Source of the DNA: Coriobacteriia bacterium
GTDB lineage: Bacteria; Actinomycetota; Coriobacteriia; WRKU01; WQUG01
Reading direction: 5' to 3'
Assembly (NCBI GenBank): GCA_009779395.1
Contig: WREJ01000003.1
Location: forward strand, 1-21,593
DNA: 21,593 bases
This document shows, one piece after another, positions 1 through 5,070 of the stretch (positions are counted from its first letter, which is position 1; each line of letters begins with the position of its first letter). The position numbers and the translations under genes are program-made. The notes under the pieces were generated by a model. It saw nothing but the letters and a program-made list of their open reading frames with translations, made no database searches and was not told where the DNA came from.

Positions 1-6
1 TAGTCA

Positions 7-29
7 AATCAAAGCCCTGCAAGGGGGCT
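7..29 (-). terminator. Terminator-like hairpin after the HTH gene
   Basis: Read on the minus strand, AGCCC and GGGCT (arms at 25-29 and 13-17) form a short stem followed by a T-rich run, just beyond the stop of the HTH gene ending at 28. The loop side and the flank ending TTTGATTTGACTA are repeated in inverted orientation at 1001-1028. It therefore belongs to the same family as the cassette-end terminators further right. Confidence 0.5.
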
Positions 30-246
30 AGTCTGCACTGGAGGACAGGGGCGGTCTGCCGCCCTTTCGGTTTCTGGTTTTCAAATACTCTTCCACTGAC
101 GGTCTAAAAAAGCCGCCACCTTTAAGTTTTTCGATAAGCCCCTGTTTTTGCAGGGAGTACACTCTTTGGTGCGTAACATCAAGGTACTCTGCCGCTTCTT
201 TCAAGGTCATGCTATTTTTATTCATTAGGTCTACTGTGATTTTCAT
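28..246 (-). CDS. Small HTH DNA-binding protein
   Basis: A 72-residue protein with an N-terminal helix-turn-helix of the excisionase/MerR-like kind: MTLKEAAEYLDVTHQRVY at about residues 13-30, followed by a wing-like segment and a basic tail ending GGRPP. The ATG at 246 was chosen over the upstream in-frame ATG at 285 because AAAGG lies seven bases before it. It is the last gene of a minus-strand operon, 69 bp behind the HicB-like gene. The two proteins share the same layout, an HTH with an EAA-x2-L core and a tail ending GRP, so they may be related or act on the same operator. A perfect palindrome lies in the gap between them. Seen: HTH pattern and RBS. Inferred: autoregulator or partner of the HicB-like protein. 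It could also be a phage excisionase-like factor. Confidence 0.7.
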   Translation of the reverse strand: MKITVDLMNKNSMTLKEAAEYLDVTHQRVYSLQKQGLIEKLKGGGFFRPSVEEYLKTRNRKGGRPPLSSSAD

Positions 247-278
247 GATGTGCCTTTCTGTGCTATTATCCATCCACG

Positions 279-297
279 ATCGCACGGTACGTGCGAT
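279..297. promoter_or_regulatory. Perfect 19-bp palindrome, candidate operator
   Basis: ATCGCACG-GTA-CGTGCGAT is a perfect inverted repeat with 8-bp arms in the gap between the HicB-like gene and the downstream HTH gene. On the minus strand a GATAAT hexamer follows it, so an internal promoter for the HTH gene could be covered by a repressor bound here. The operator role is inferred; the symmetry is seen directly. Confidence 0.5.
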
Positions 298-315
298 TTC
301 TGCACGCTCTTGTGA

Positions 316-777
316 TTAGACAGCCACAAGTTCTCGAATCTCTTTGCGCGGACGACCTGGTTGACCGGGGTTTGTCTTGCGATTATTGACTGATGCGATA
401 GTGACAAGTCGCTCATTGCCAAAGGGTACTGCTTGCAGCGCACCAGAAGTTAGCATTTGAGATACTCGACCCTTGCTGACCCCCAGCCGTTGGGCTGCCT
501 CAGATACCGTGAGACATTTGGTGCGTTCGATGAAGCCTTCTGTGACATCAACAGCGATTGCCATGCGCTCTTCATCGCCCCTTGCTGGATTAAATACAGC
601 CTCTGGCAGTCCTAGCCCAGTATCAATGTATTCTGCTAGTGTAAGCTGAAGTGTCTCTGCAGCTGCAAGCACAACCTCATCCAGCGTGTTACCTTCTGCA
701 AACACCTCTTCAAAGTTTTCAAAGACTGCAAAAAAGCCGTCTTCCTCTTTGGTGATAATCGCTTGATAAATATACAT
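316..777 (-). CDS. HicB-like antitoxin with C-terminal HTH
   Basis: A 153-residue protein. Residues ~1-60 match the HicB/RNase H-like antitoxin fold (YIYQAIITKEEDGFFAVF, then an EGNTLDEVVLAAAETL helix). Residues ~85-120 form an HTH (LTVSEAAQRLGVSKGRVSQM), and the tail is basic and proline/glycine-rich (GQPGRPRKE). HicB proteins normally neutralise the HicA mRNA interferase and repress their own promoter. No hicA gene is visible within the window, so the toxin is lost, outside the window, or the protein now works only as a regulator. The ATG at 777 was preferred to the GTG at 780 because AAGGAG precedes it by six bases. The ATG overlaps the stop of a 14-codon leader ORF as TGATG, indicating coupled translation. 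The promoter at 846-874 contains a palindrome that this protein or its neighbour may bind. Confidence 0.8.
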   Translation of the reverse strand: MYIYQAIITKEEDGFFAVFENFEEVFAEGNTLDEVVLAAAETLQLTLAEYIDTGLGLPEAVFNPARGDEERMAIAVDVTEGFIERTKCLTVSEAAQRLGVSKGRVSQMLTSGALQAVPFGNERLVTIASVNNRKTNPGQPGRPRKEIRELVAV

Positions 778-821
778 CACACACTCCTTGTCTTGTCACC
801 CGCTTTAAGGGATAAGGGCAT
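777..821 (-). CDS. 14-residue leader peptide coupled to the HicB-like gene
   Basis: Between the promoter and the HicB-like gene a short frame encodes MPLSLKAGDKTRSV. Its ATG at 821 follows a near-perfect Shine-Dalgarno, AAGGAGG, and its TGA stop overlaps the ATG of the next gene by one base (TGATG). The second ribosome site, AAGGAG, lies inside the last codons of the leader. This arrangement usually means translational coupling. The peptide has no recognisable function of its own; it could be a coupling device, an attenuation leader, or the remnant of a longer gene (for instance a shortened hicA). Confidence 0.55.
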   Translation of the reverse strand: MPLSLKAGDKTRSV

Positions 822-845
822 GGCACCTCCTTTTCCGCTTACTTA

Positions 846-874
846 TTTATAAACGTGTTTATGGTTAAAGTCAA
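846..874 (-). promoter_or_regulatory. Sigma-70 type promoter of the HicB-HTH operon
   Basis: On the minus strand, TTGACT (874-869) and TATAAA (851-846) are separated by exactly 17 bp, placed just upstream of the leader ORF. The spacer and -10 overlap an imperfect palindrome, ATAAAC-GT-GTTTAT (849-862), a plausible operator for autorepression. Confidence 0.7.
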
Positions 875-927
875 GCACCCAACAGAGGTTTTTTGAAAAG
901 TTCCAAATCCGCCAAAATCGCCACCCA

Positions 928-955
928 GGATCACCCCCGCATACGCGGGGAAAAC
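928..955. CRISPR. Solitary type I-E style CRISPR repeat
   Basis: A single 28-bp repeat beginning GGATCACCCCCGCAT and ending GGGGAAAAC, identical to the two repeats at 2977-3004 and 3038-3065. Its core is a hairpin, CCCCGC-ATAC-GCGGGG. No second repeat lies at a 61-bp distance on either side, so this is a stranded repeat and not an array. The sequence on its right (from 956) is the inverted copy of 7585-7643, and that homology starts at the base after the repeat. Confidence 0.75.
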
Positions 956-1014
956 TTCATGAGCAGTTTTATGTCGTAATCACGTTTTGGACATCAAAAA
1001 AGCCCCTTGCGGGG
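956..1014. repeat. Outer inverted repeat, left copy
   Basis: 59 bp that recur in reverse complement at 7585-7643 with one difference (position 976, G against A). It includes the cassette terminator and the sequence beyond it. Its outer end abuts the CRISPR repeat at 955 exactly. Confidence 0.9.
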
Positions 1015-1015
1015 C
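996..1015 (-). terminator. Cassette-end terminator, left arm
   Basis: On the minus strand, GCCCC-GCAA-GGGGC is followed by six T. It lies about 30 bp beyond the stop of the small gene 1044-1277. The stem, loop and downstream flank match the terminators at 4990-5010 and 7582-7603. Confidence 0.8.
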
Positions 1016-1043
1016 CTTGATTTGACTACTTTTGCAAACTAAC

Positions 1044-1277
1044 CTAGTGCGCGACAGCTATCCTCTCGGATGCCTTCTGCGGATTTGATGCTCTGGGCTT
1101 CTTGGATTCACCATAAGCGGACTGTACTCGTTGTGCGATAACCTCATCGCTGTATCCAGCTTTTTTTAGCGCAGCAACGTACACGCTCTTAGGAGTTTGT
1201 CCACTAGATCCGACCTTCACGTCTTCATTAGTGTTGGCAAAGTGCCTTGCCATTTCTTCAAATGTGAATCCTGCCAT
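1044..1277 (-). CDS. Small orphan protein, possible immunity protein
   Basis: A 77-residue soluble protein that I do not recognise, with an acidic/helical N-terminal half (MAGFTFEEMARHFANTNED), a central helix (YVAALKKAGYSDEVIAQRV) and a basic C-terminal tail. The ATG at 1277 was chosen because GGAGG lies six bases upstream; the longer frame to 1301 has no such site. The gene sits between an inverted stub of the minor capsid gene (1368-1436) and a cassette-end terminator (996-1015). In the other cassettes of this island that position is taken by the small gene behind the toxin. This placement suggests, without proving, that it is an immunity gene whose toxin has been deleted. No homology supports this; a phage structural accessory protein is an alternative. 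Confidence 0.55.
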   Translation of the reverse strand: MAGFTFEEMARHFANTNEDVKVGSSGQTPKSVYVAALKKAGYSDEVIAQRVQSAYGESKKPRASNPQKASERIAVAH

Positions 1278-1367
1278 GTCAGACCTCCAAGTAGTAGACA
1301 TGTATCATATCATGGGTGCGCCTTATCCTATCGATTATCCATCTATGTCCGGAACTATGCAGTATTT

Positions 1368-1436
1368 CACCTTCGCCCATTGCGTATGCGCGTTGGCTGG
1401 CATACAATGAATTTGACTGGCGGGATGGCGATGTGA
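1368..1436. repeat. 69-bp perfect inverted repeat, left copy (minor capsid stub)
   Basis: Identical in reverse complement to 6531-6599, the start of the truncated minor capsid gene. Read on the minus strand it encodes the same residues (LYASQRAYAMGEG) and then diverges into unrelated sequence, so it is a severed 5' piece of that gene. Identity over 69 bp implies a recent duplication or gene conversion. Confidence 0.9.
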
Positions 1437-1470
1437 ATGCACTTGGAATAGTGTGACAAGGGGGCTACTA

Positions 1471-1761
1471 TTGAGGTACACATATAGAGCAATATTTGAA
1501 GCTGAAAAAGGTGGTGGCTACAGCATCTCGTTTCCCGATATTCCTGCAATCTGCACCTGTGGAGATGACTTTGCAGATGCTGTCGATATGGCAGCAGACG
1601 CGCTAGAACTTTGGATTGCATCACAACAACTTGATGGCAAACCACTGCCTAAAGCTACCTTTGAAACTGACGCAGACAGCGATAGCTCAGTTTTGGTGTC
1701 TGTCTGCCCACGTCCAGCTGCAGAAGTTGTTGATGAGTTCTCCCCGCACGCACAAAGGTGA
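1471..1761 (+). pseudogene. Truncated HicB-family antitoxin
   Basis: 96 residues with the usual HicB N-terminal half: RYTYRAIFEAEKGGGYSISF, a proline/cysteine turn, then a helix with AVDMAADALELWI and a KPLPKAT segment. The C-terminal DNA-binding part normal for HicB is missing; the frame ends in a tail without recognisable fold. The TTG at 1471 is preferred because AGGGGG stands six bases before it and the family typically starts at this point; a GTG at 1453 is the alternative. Codons at 1669-1712 recur inverted at 6489-6532, where the rest of the gene is gone. No hicA lies beside it. Likely a decayed antitoxin, though a short solitary HicB cannot be excluded. Confidence 0.65.
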
Positions 1762-1791
1762 TTTTTGGCTACATGATTGTTGCGTGGTCGG

Positions 1792-1818
1792 GGCTGGCAG
1801 GTGAACAGTCTGCCAGCC
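1792..1818. other. Hairpin with 9-bp perfect stem
   Basis: GGCTGGCAG and CTGCCAGCC enclose a 9-base loop 30 bp after the stop of the truncated hicB. There is no T-run on either side, so it is not a canonical intrinsic terminator; the role is unknown. Confidence 0.6.
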
Positions 1819-2072
1819 AAAACCAAAAGCTAGAGTCGCTAAGACGATGGTATCACAATAGAAGCTGTGCCATATCTAGTCATCACAATATTCACCATCA
1901 TAGCTATTAAGGCTTAAACCCCAGATATAATAGCACAGCCTACCTAATCTAATCTGAGCAAGCAGCGAGGGGGGCAGTCTAGCTACACTTAGCGTGTTCC
2001 GACAATCTTGGCTCGTCAGCCATATCCGTTACTACGTTTGCCGTGCAAATTGTGGTACACTCATATGTAGCT

Positions 2073-2122
2073 AGTCCGCCTGAAGCCCCCCAGTTCGTGG
2101 GGGGTGTATTAGGCGGACTTTT
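2073..2122 (+). terminator. Strong nested hairpin, probable terminator
   Basis: AGTCCGCCT pairs with AGGCGGACT (9 bp), and inside it CCCCCC pairs with GGGGGG around a 7-base loop. A short T-run follows. It faces the end of the minus-strand remnant at 2128-2212 and would terminate plus-strand transcription coming from the phage debris. Confidence 0.6.
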
Positions 2123-2127
2123 GCTTT

Positions 2128-2212
2128 CTAGAAACGATAATATCGCAAATAGTCCTCGCTCAACACATATCCTCCGCCAAAGTATTTCTTCCCAGTGGAT
2201 GAATTGGTGACA
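2128..2212 (-). pseudogene. C-terminal tail of an unrecognised gene
   Basis: Read on the minus strand, an open frame ends TGKKYFGGGYVLSEDYLRYY plus two residues and stop. The composition looks like real protein, but the frame runs straight into the CRISPR repeat at 2213-2240 and has no start of its own. I infer a gene fragment cut off at the repeat. Evidence is only codon sense over ~28 codons. Confidence 0.3.
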
Positions 2213-2240
2213 GGATCACCCCCCGCATACGGGGGGAAAC
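2213..2240. CRISPR. Solitary degenerate CRISPR repeat
   Basis: 28 bp beginning GGATCACCCCCCGCATAC and ending GGGGGGAAAC. It differs from the three canonical copies by one extra C in the left arm and by GGGGGG-AAAC in place of GCGGGG-AAAAC. The palindromic core is kept (CCCCCC/GGGGGG). No partner repeat lies within one spacer length. Confidence 0.7.
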
Positions 2241-2297
2241 AGCTGCATGGCTGATGGCAGGGACAGGCAATGCAGATTGCACTAATGCGAGAATTGA

Positions 2298-2325
2298 TGT
2301 ACAATATATGTACAGTAATAGTACA
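2298..2325 (+). promoter_or_regulatory. relB operator: three hexamer boxes at 11-bp spacing
   Basis: TGTACA at 2298, TGTACA at 2309 and AGTACA at 2320 are spaced exactly 11 bp apart, directly upstream of the relB start at 2342. Each TGTACA is itself a palindrome. Ribbon-helix-helix antitoxins of the RelB/DinJ type bind such regularly spaced sites on one face of the DNA to autoregulate, so this is a good operator candidate. A weak TTGATG (2294) lies at its left edge as a possible -35. Confidence 0.6.
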
Positions 2326-2341
2326 GAGACAAGGGGTAATC

Positions 2342-2620
2342 ATGGGAGCAATACCTGTTACAGTGCGAGTAGATGAAAACAATAAGAAAGAAGCTGCCAA
2401 AATCCTTGATGGCTTAGGACTTAATATGACCACAGCTATCAATGTTTTTCTGGCGCAAGTCGTCAAGCGCAGGGCTATACCGTTTGAGATAGCAGAGCAG
2501 CCACAGTTCAGCGACAGAACACTGGCAGCTATCGCGGAGGGTGATGCATATCTTGCAGGAGAAATCGACCTGCCGAGATTTGGCAACAACTCTGACTTCG
2601 AGGCATGGCTAGATTCATGA
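2342..2620 (+). CDS. relB: RelB/DinJ family antitoxin
   Basis: 92 residues with the typical RelB/DinJ ribbon-helix-helix start (IPVTVRVDENNKKEAAKILD, then LGLNMTTAINVFLAQVV), followed by an extended acidic C-terminal region that in this family wraps and blocks the partner toxin. The ATG at 2342 is used because AAGGGG lies five bases upstream; the open frame extends further 5' but without a ribosome site. The toxin gene overlaps its stop codon. Regulation is probably by the antitoxin and the complex at the 11-bp spaced boxes just upstream. The pair appears intact and sits between two CRISPR repeats. Confidence 0.88.
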   Translation: MGAIPVTVRVDENNKKEAAKILDGLGLNMTTAINVFLAQVVKRRAIPFEIAEQPQFSDRTLAAIAEGDAYLAGEIDLPRFGNNSDFEAWLDS

Positions 2621-2907
2621 GCAGCGATGAAAAGTTAATACGCGTACCGACCACCCGATTCAAAAAGGGTCTCAAGAGGATGGAGAAACGAGGGCTCAAA
2701 AGGGAGGTTTTACTTGGAGTTATTGATGCGCTAGTGAAGTGCGAACCACTAGACGAAAAACACAACGACCACAATCTGACTGGGAACATGAAGGGCAAAA
2801 AGGCTTGTCATGTGCAAAATGATTGGGTCTTGGTTTATACGGTAGTGGGTGATGAACTTATCTTGTACGACACAGGCTCACACCCAGACGTGTATAGAAA
2901 TATGTAG
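2617..2907 (+). CDS. yafQ: YafQ-family mRNA interferase toxin
   Basis: 96 residues of the RelE/ParE superfamily, YafQ branch, which cuts mRNA on the translating ribosome. The family's key positions are present: DHNL (His equivalent to YafQ H50), CHVQNDW (equivalents of H63, D67 and W68), and TGSHPDVY (H87, with Tyr in place of F91). Basic helices at residues 10-30 (RFKKGLKRMEKRGLKR) fit rRNA contact. The ATG at 2617 overlaps the antitoxin stop as ATGA, the usual coupled arrangement; an ATG at 2605 is possible but has its purine tract only one base away. Everything seen suggests an active toxin. It is neutralised by the upstream RelB/DinJ protein. Confidence 0.88.
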   Translation: MSSDEKLIRVPTTRFKKGLKRMEKRGLKREVLLGVIDALVKCEPLDEKHNDHNLTGNMKGKKACHVQNDWVLVYTVVGDELILYDTGSHPDVYRNM

Positions 2908-2928
2908 GGGACTGGCAAGCTGGCTACT

Positions 2929-2976
2929 TCCTCGCAGCAAGCCCCTTGATTAGGTTGTCGTGAATGCGCTTGCCTG
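2929..2976 (-). pseudogene. Short C-terminal remnant abutting a CRISPR repeat
   Basis: Minus-strand codons spell PGKRIHDNLIKGLAARK and stop, beginning at the edge of the CRISPR repeat at 2977. It reads like a protein tail but is only 17 codons, so the call is weak. A similar short open tail (WVAILADLELFKKPLLGA) follows the repeat at 928 on the same strand. Confidence 0.2.
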
Positions 2977-3065
2977 GGATCACCCCCGCATACGCGGGGA
3001 AAACCTAATTCCACTCGCTATAGTCAGTCCCTTCTTGGGATCACCCCCGCATACGCGGGGAAAAC
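2977..3065. CRISPR. Two-repeat mini CRISPR array, type I-E style
   Basis: Two identical 28-bp repeats (2977-3004 and 3038-3065) flank one 33-bp spacer (3005-3037), giving a 61-bp period as in type I-E arrays. In the opposite orientation the repeat begins GTTTTCCCCGCGTATGC and ends GGTGATCC, the form usual for actinobacterial I-E systems. No cas gene and no obvious leader lie in the window, so the array depends on a cas locus elsewhere or is a relic. I could not identify the target of the spacer. Confidence 0.85.
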
Positions 3066-3151
3066 AGAATCACAGGCTGCTGGCATTATCTCTGTCAGCG
3101 TTGGCGTTGAGCGGAGTGAAGCCTTTGCCCTAGTTCGGGGAGATGACCCCA

Positions 3152-4420
3152 ATGCTTAGTCGCACACAGCTGAATAAATATGCAACCCAGCTAGACAATA
3201 TATCTCGTCTAGCATCAGCTGACATAGAAAAGCTCGTTTACAGATCGGCCAACATAGAAAAGTTCGTTGACAGGCTGCATAAAATGGGATTGGAGCCAGA
3301 ACAAGTTCGTGATGTGCTCATAGATGGTATGTCTGCCATCACAGACAAGTACGGCGCGGCATCAGCGGAGCTTGCAGCACGATTTTATGAGCAAACCCGC
3401 GCTGCTCAAATCGGCGGAACATACCATGCGAGTGTTGCGCAGGCAGTGCCACGTGTTGCCATTGAAAGGAACGTACGCTGGGCTATGACCCCTCTGTTCG
3501 AGACTGGCGACATAGGCGCACTGCTGTCTCGCCTAAAGGACTTTGGCACAAGATGCTCTAACCTGCCAGCACACAGAACAATAATGCAGAACGCGGCATC
3601 GGACAAAAGCAGACCGCGCTTTGCTCGTGTCCCAGTAGGTGCTGACACCTGCGAATTTTGTGTCATGCTCGCTTCTCGTGGGTTCGTTTACGCAACAAAG
3701 AAAAGTGCTGGTGAGCTGGGGCAGTATCACAGCAACTGTCGCTGCCTGATTGCTCCTGGATGGGGTGACCCTCCCAGAGTAGAGGGCTATGACCCCGAGA
3801 AGTACTTTGAGCAGTTCAACGCCGCACAAAAGGCTATAGGGCTACGCAAATTTGACGAAACCGAAGCGGAGTACACCAGCCGCATAATGGCAGAGATGCG
3901 CAGGCAGAAAAAGGATGGCAGCGAACAGTCATGGATGAACAGATTGACAGCGCAGCAACGCAAGGATATTGAGCTCTATACGGGAGAGCAGTACAGACAG
4001 ATAAACCGACACCTGCGGAGTGGCGGAGGACTTGACGGTGTGGCGAGGAGCATAAGCAATGCACTGTCTAAGTATCACCTTGAGGAGGACATAACTGTAT
4101 TTCGCGGCGTTGGCGATGGCTCATTTTCCTCTGAGCTTGCCACGCTCCGCAAGGGCGACCCCTTCAGAGACCCTGGGTTTATGTCTACATCACTTGATAG
4201 TGCTATCGCTGAGAATGAGTTTAGCGGTACATTCCAGGGCAGGCGACATGGATACATGATGACAATTGATGTTCCCAGTGGAATAGGGCGCGGAGCACAC
4301 ATTGCGGAAATCTCTGACGCGAAGCGTGAGGGTGAGTTTCTCCTGACCGCTGGTTCGCGCTTTGAGGTTGTCAAGAATGATGTTACGAATCGCCACATTT
4401 GGCTACGTTTAGTGGTATAA
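3152..4420 (+). CDS. Phage MuF-type head protein with ADP-ribosyltransferase toxin domain
   Basis: 422 residues. The N-terminal part (~1-225) is a MuF/phage minor head protein with its cysteine-histidine motif, ADTCEFCVM then YHSNCRCLIAPGW (C167, C170, H193, C196, C198). The C-terminal part (~255-422) is an R-S-E class ADP-ribosyltransferase: Arg318 in VFRGVG, STS at 345-347 in GFMSTSLD, and catalytic EGE (E393, E395). Known MuF fusions carry polymorphic toxins delivered with the virion; the usual target is a host or competitor protein modified from NAD, but the target cannot be read here. The ATG at 3152 is preferred (GGGGAG nine bases upstream) over the ATG at 3143, which abuts that tract. 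Terminase, portal and capsid genes are absent, so it is a stranded cassette. Two overlapping small genes and a terminator follow. Confidence 0.82.
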   Translation: MLSRTQLNKYATQLDNISRLASADIEKLVYRSANIEKFVDRLHKMGLEPEQVRDVLIDGMSAITDKYGAASAELAARFYEQTRAAQIGGTYHASVAQAVPRVAIERNVRWAMTPLFETGDIGALLSRLKDFGTRCSNLPAHRTIMQNAASDKSRPRFARVPVGADTCEFCVMLASRGFVYATKKSAGELGQYHSNCRCLIAPGWGDPPRVEGYDPEKYFEQFNAAQKAIGLRKFDETEAEYTSRIMAEMRRQKKDGSEQSWMNRLTAQQRKDIELYTGEQYRQINRHLRSGGGLDGVARSISNALSKYHLEEDITVFRGVGDGSFSSELATLRKGDPFRDPGFMSTSLDSAIAENEFSGTFQGRRHGYMMTIDVPSGIGRGAHIAEISDAKREGEFLLTAGSRFEVVKNDVTNRHIWLRLVV

Positions 4421-4481
4421 TTACATATGTGAAAAAGGGGCATTTCCGCAGGTGAGAAGCTAAGTGTGGGCTAGGAGTAAC

Positions 4482-4784
4482 ATGGGTCGAAGGTCAACTA
4501 TATACGACAGAATGAATGATGGTGCAGACTACGTTTCTATAGTGCCATTTGACAGGATTGACGCTCCCACACTGCGCCGCGTTATAGAGACTTCCCGCAA
4601 GATGGGGGCGAACATCCCTGCGATTTTTAACGACTATTTTAACGGGATGAAAAACCCGCTATTGTGCGACTTCGGATCTCTGAGCAATGGTGACAAGGGG
4701 ATTGTACTTGAGGCACTTGTCAAGATTGGCGAGCCAGGAAGACGACTGCCTGGGATGGAGAGAGCAGATAGTGAGCGCTCCTAA
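4482..4784 (+). CDS. Small protein after the ART toxin, candidate immunity
   Basis: 100 residues, not recognised. It is a mixed alpha/beta-looking soluble protein with segments DYVSIVPFDRIDAPTLRRVI and IPAIFNDYFNGM and a charged C-terminus. The ATG at 4482 is chosen because AGGAG precedes it by four bases; the GTG at 4464 lacks a site. It starts 61 bp after the ADP-ribosyltransferase gene, overlaps the next small gene by 14 bp, and the pair ends in a terminator. Polymorphic toxin loci normally place the immunity gene here, so this or its partner is the best candidate to block the toxin. That role is inferred from position only. Confidence 0.65.
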   Translation: MGRRSTIYDRMNDGADYVSIVPFDRIDAPTLRRVIETSRKMGANIPAIFNDYFNGMKNPLLCDFGSLSNGDKGIVLEALVKIGEPGRRLPGMERADSERS

Positions 4785-4971
4785 AAACTGGGAAAAGCTG
4801 GAGGCAGACCTCGACAAAGCACGCGGCATGTTTACGCTGCAATGTACTTCCGTGTTGAGGGAACTGACAGGCAAGGACTGCCCTGCTCCCGCATCTTCCT
4901 ATGCCTGCAATATGTGCAAGCATGGAGTTTACCAGTCGATACTTGACAGAGCAAAAAGCCTTGCTGGTTAA
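4771..4971 (+). CDS. Second small protein after the ART toxin
   Basis: 66 residues from a GTG at 4771 (GGAGAG upstream), overlapping the previous gene by 14 bp, so the two are probably translated together. It contains helices (NWEKLEADLDKARGMF) and a cysteine-rich end (ACNMCKHGVYQ, with other Cys at residues ~24 and ~36) that could bind metal. Longer frames start at 4687 but would run through most of the upstream gene. Not recognised; a second immunity factor or a subunit of the first is possible. The cassette terminator follows 18 bp after the stop. Confidence 0.55.
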   Translation: MSAPKNWEKLEADLDKARGMFTLQCTSVLRELTGKDCPAPASSYACNMCKHGVYQSILDRAKSLAG

Positions 4972-4989
4972 AGCAGCCTAGAGTTAAAG

Positions 4990-5010
4990 AGCCCCGCAAG
5001 GGGCTTTTTT
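4990..5010 (+). terminator. Cassette-end terminator, ART cassette
   Basis: AGCCCC-GCAA-GGGGCT followed by six T, 18 bp after the last small gene of the ADP-ribosyltransferase cassette. Same stem and loop as the terminators at 996-1015 and 7582-7603, and the bases after the T-run (AATGTC) resemble theirs (GATGTC). Confidence 0.88.
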
Positions 5011-5070
5011 AATGTCATCGTAGCAGAGTTTAGTGGTGACTATCGCGCTGACAATTACGACCCAGAAGAA

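Larger units (their letters stand above)
1762..2341. other. Gene-free phage debris between hicB fragment and relB
   Basis: About 580 bp with no convincing intact gene. It contains a 9-bp-stem hairpin (1792-1818), inverted copies of the right arm (1904-2010 against 6381-6486, and 2010-2046 against 6239-6275), a strong nested hairpin (2073-2122), the tail of a minus-strand reading frame (2128-2212), a degenerate CRISPR repeat (2213-2240) and the relB control region. In the left copy the phage scaffold start is missing: bases equivalent to 6276-6380 are deleted at position 2010. Confidence 0.7.

Noticed and set aside
956..988. Ordinary CRISPR spacer after the lone repeat
   Set aside because: No second repeat follows, and identity with 7585-7643 continues well past 33 bp, so it is not a simple spacer. 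The bases at the spacer edge also do not give an AAG-like type I-E motif.
2128..2589. 153-residue minus-strand frame across the relB start
   Set aside because: Most of it is antisense to relB and to the CRISPR repeat. Only its last ~28 codons look protein-like, and these are listed separately as a remnant.
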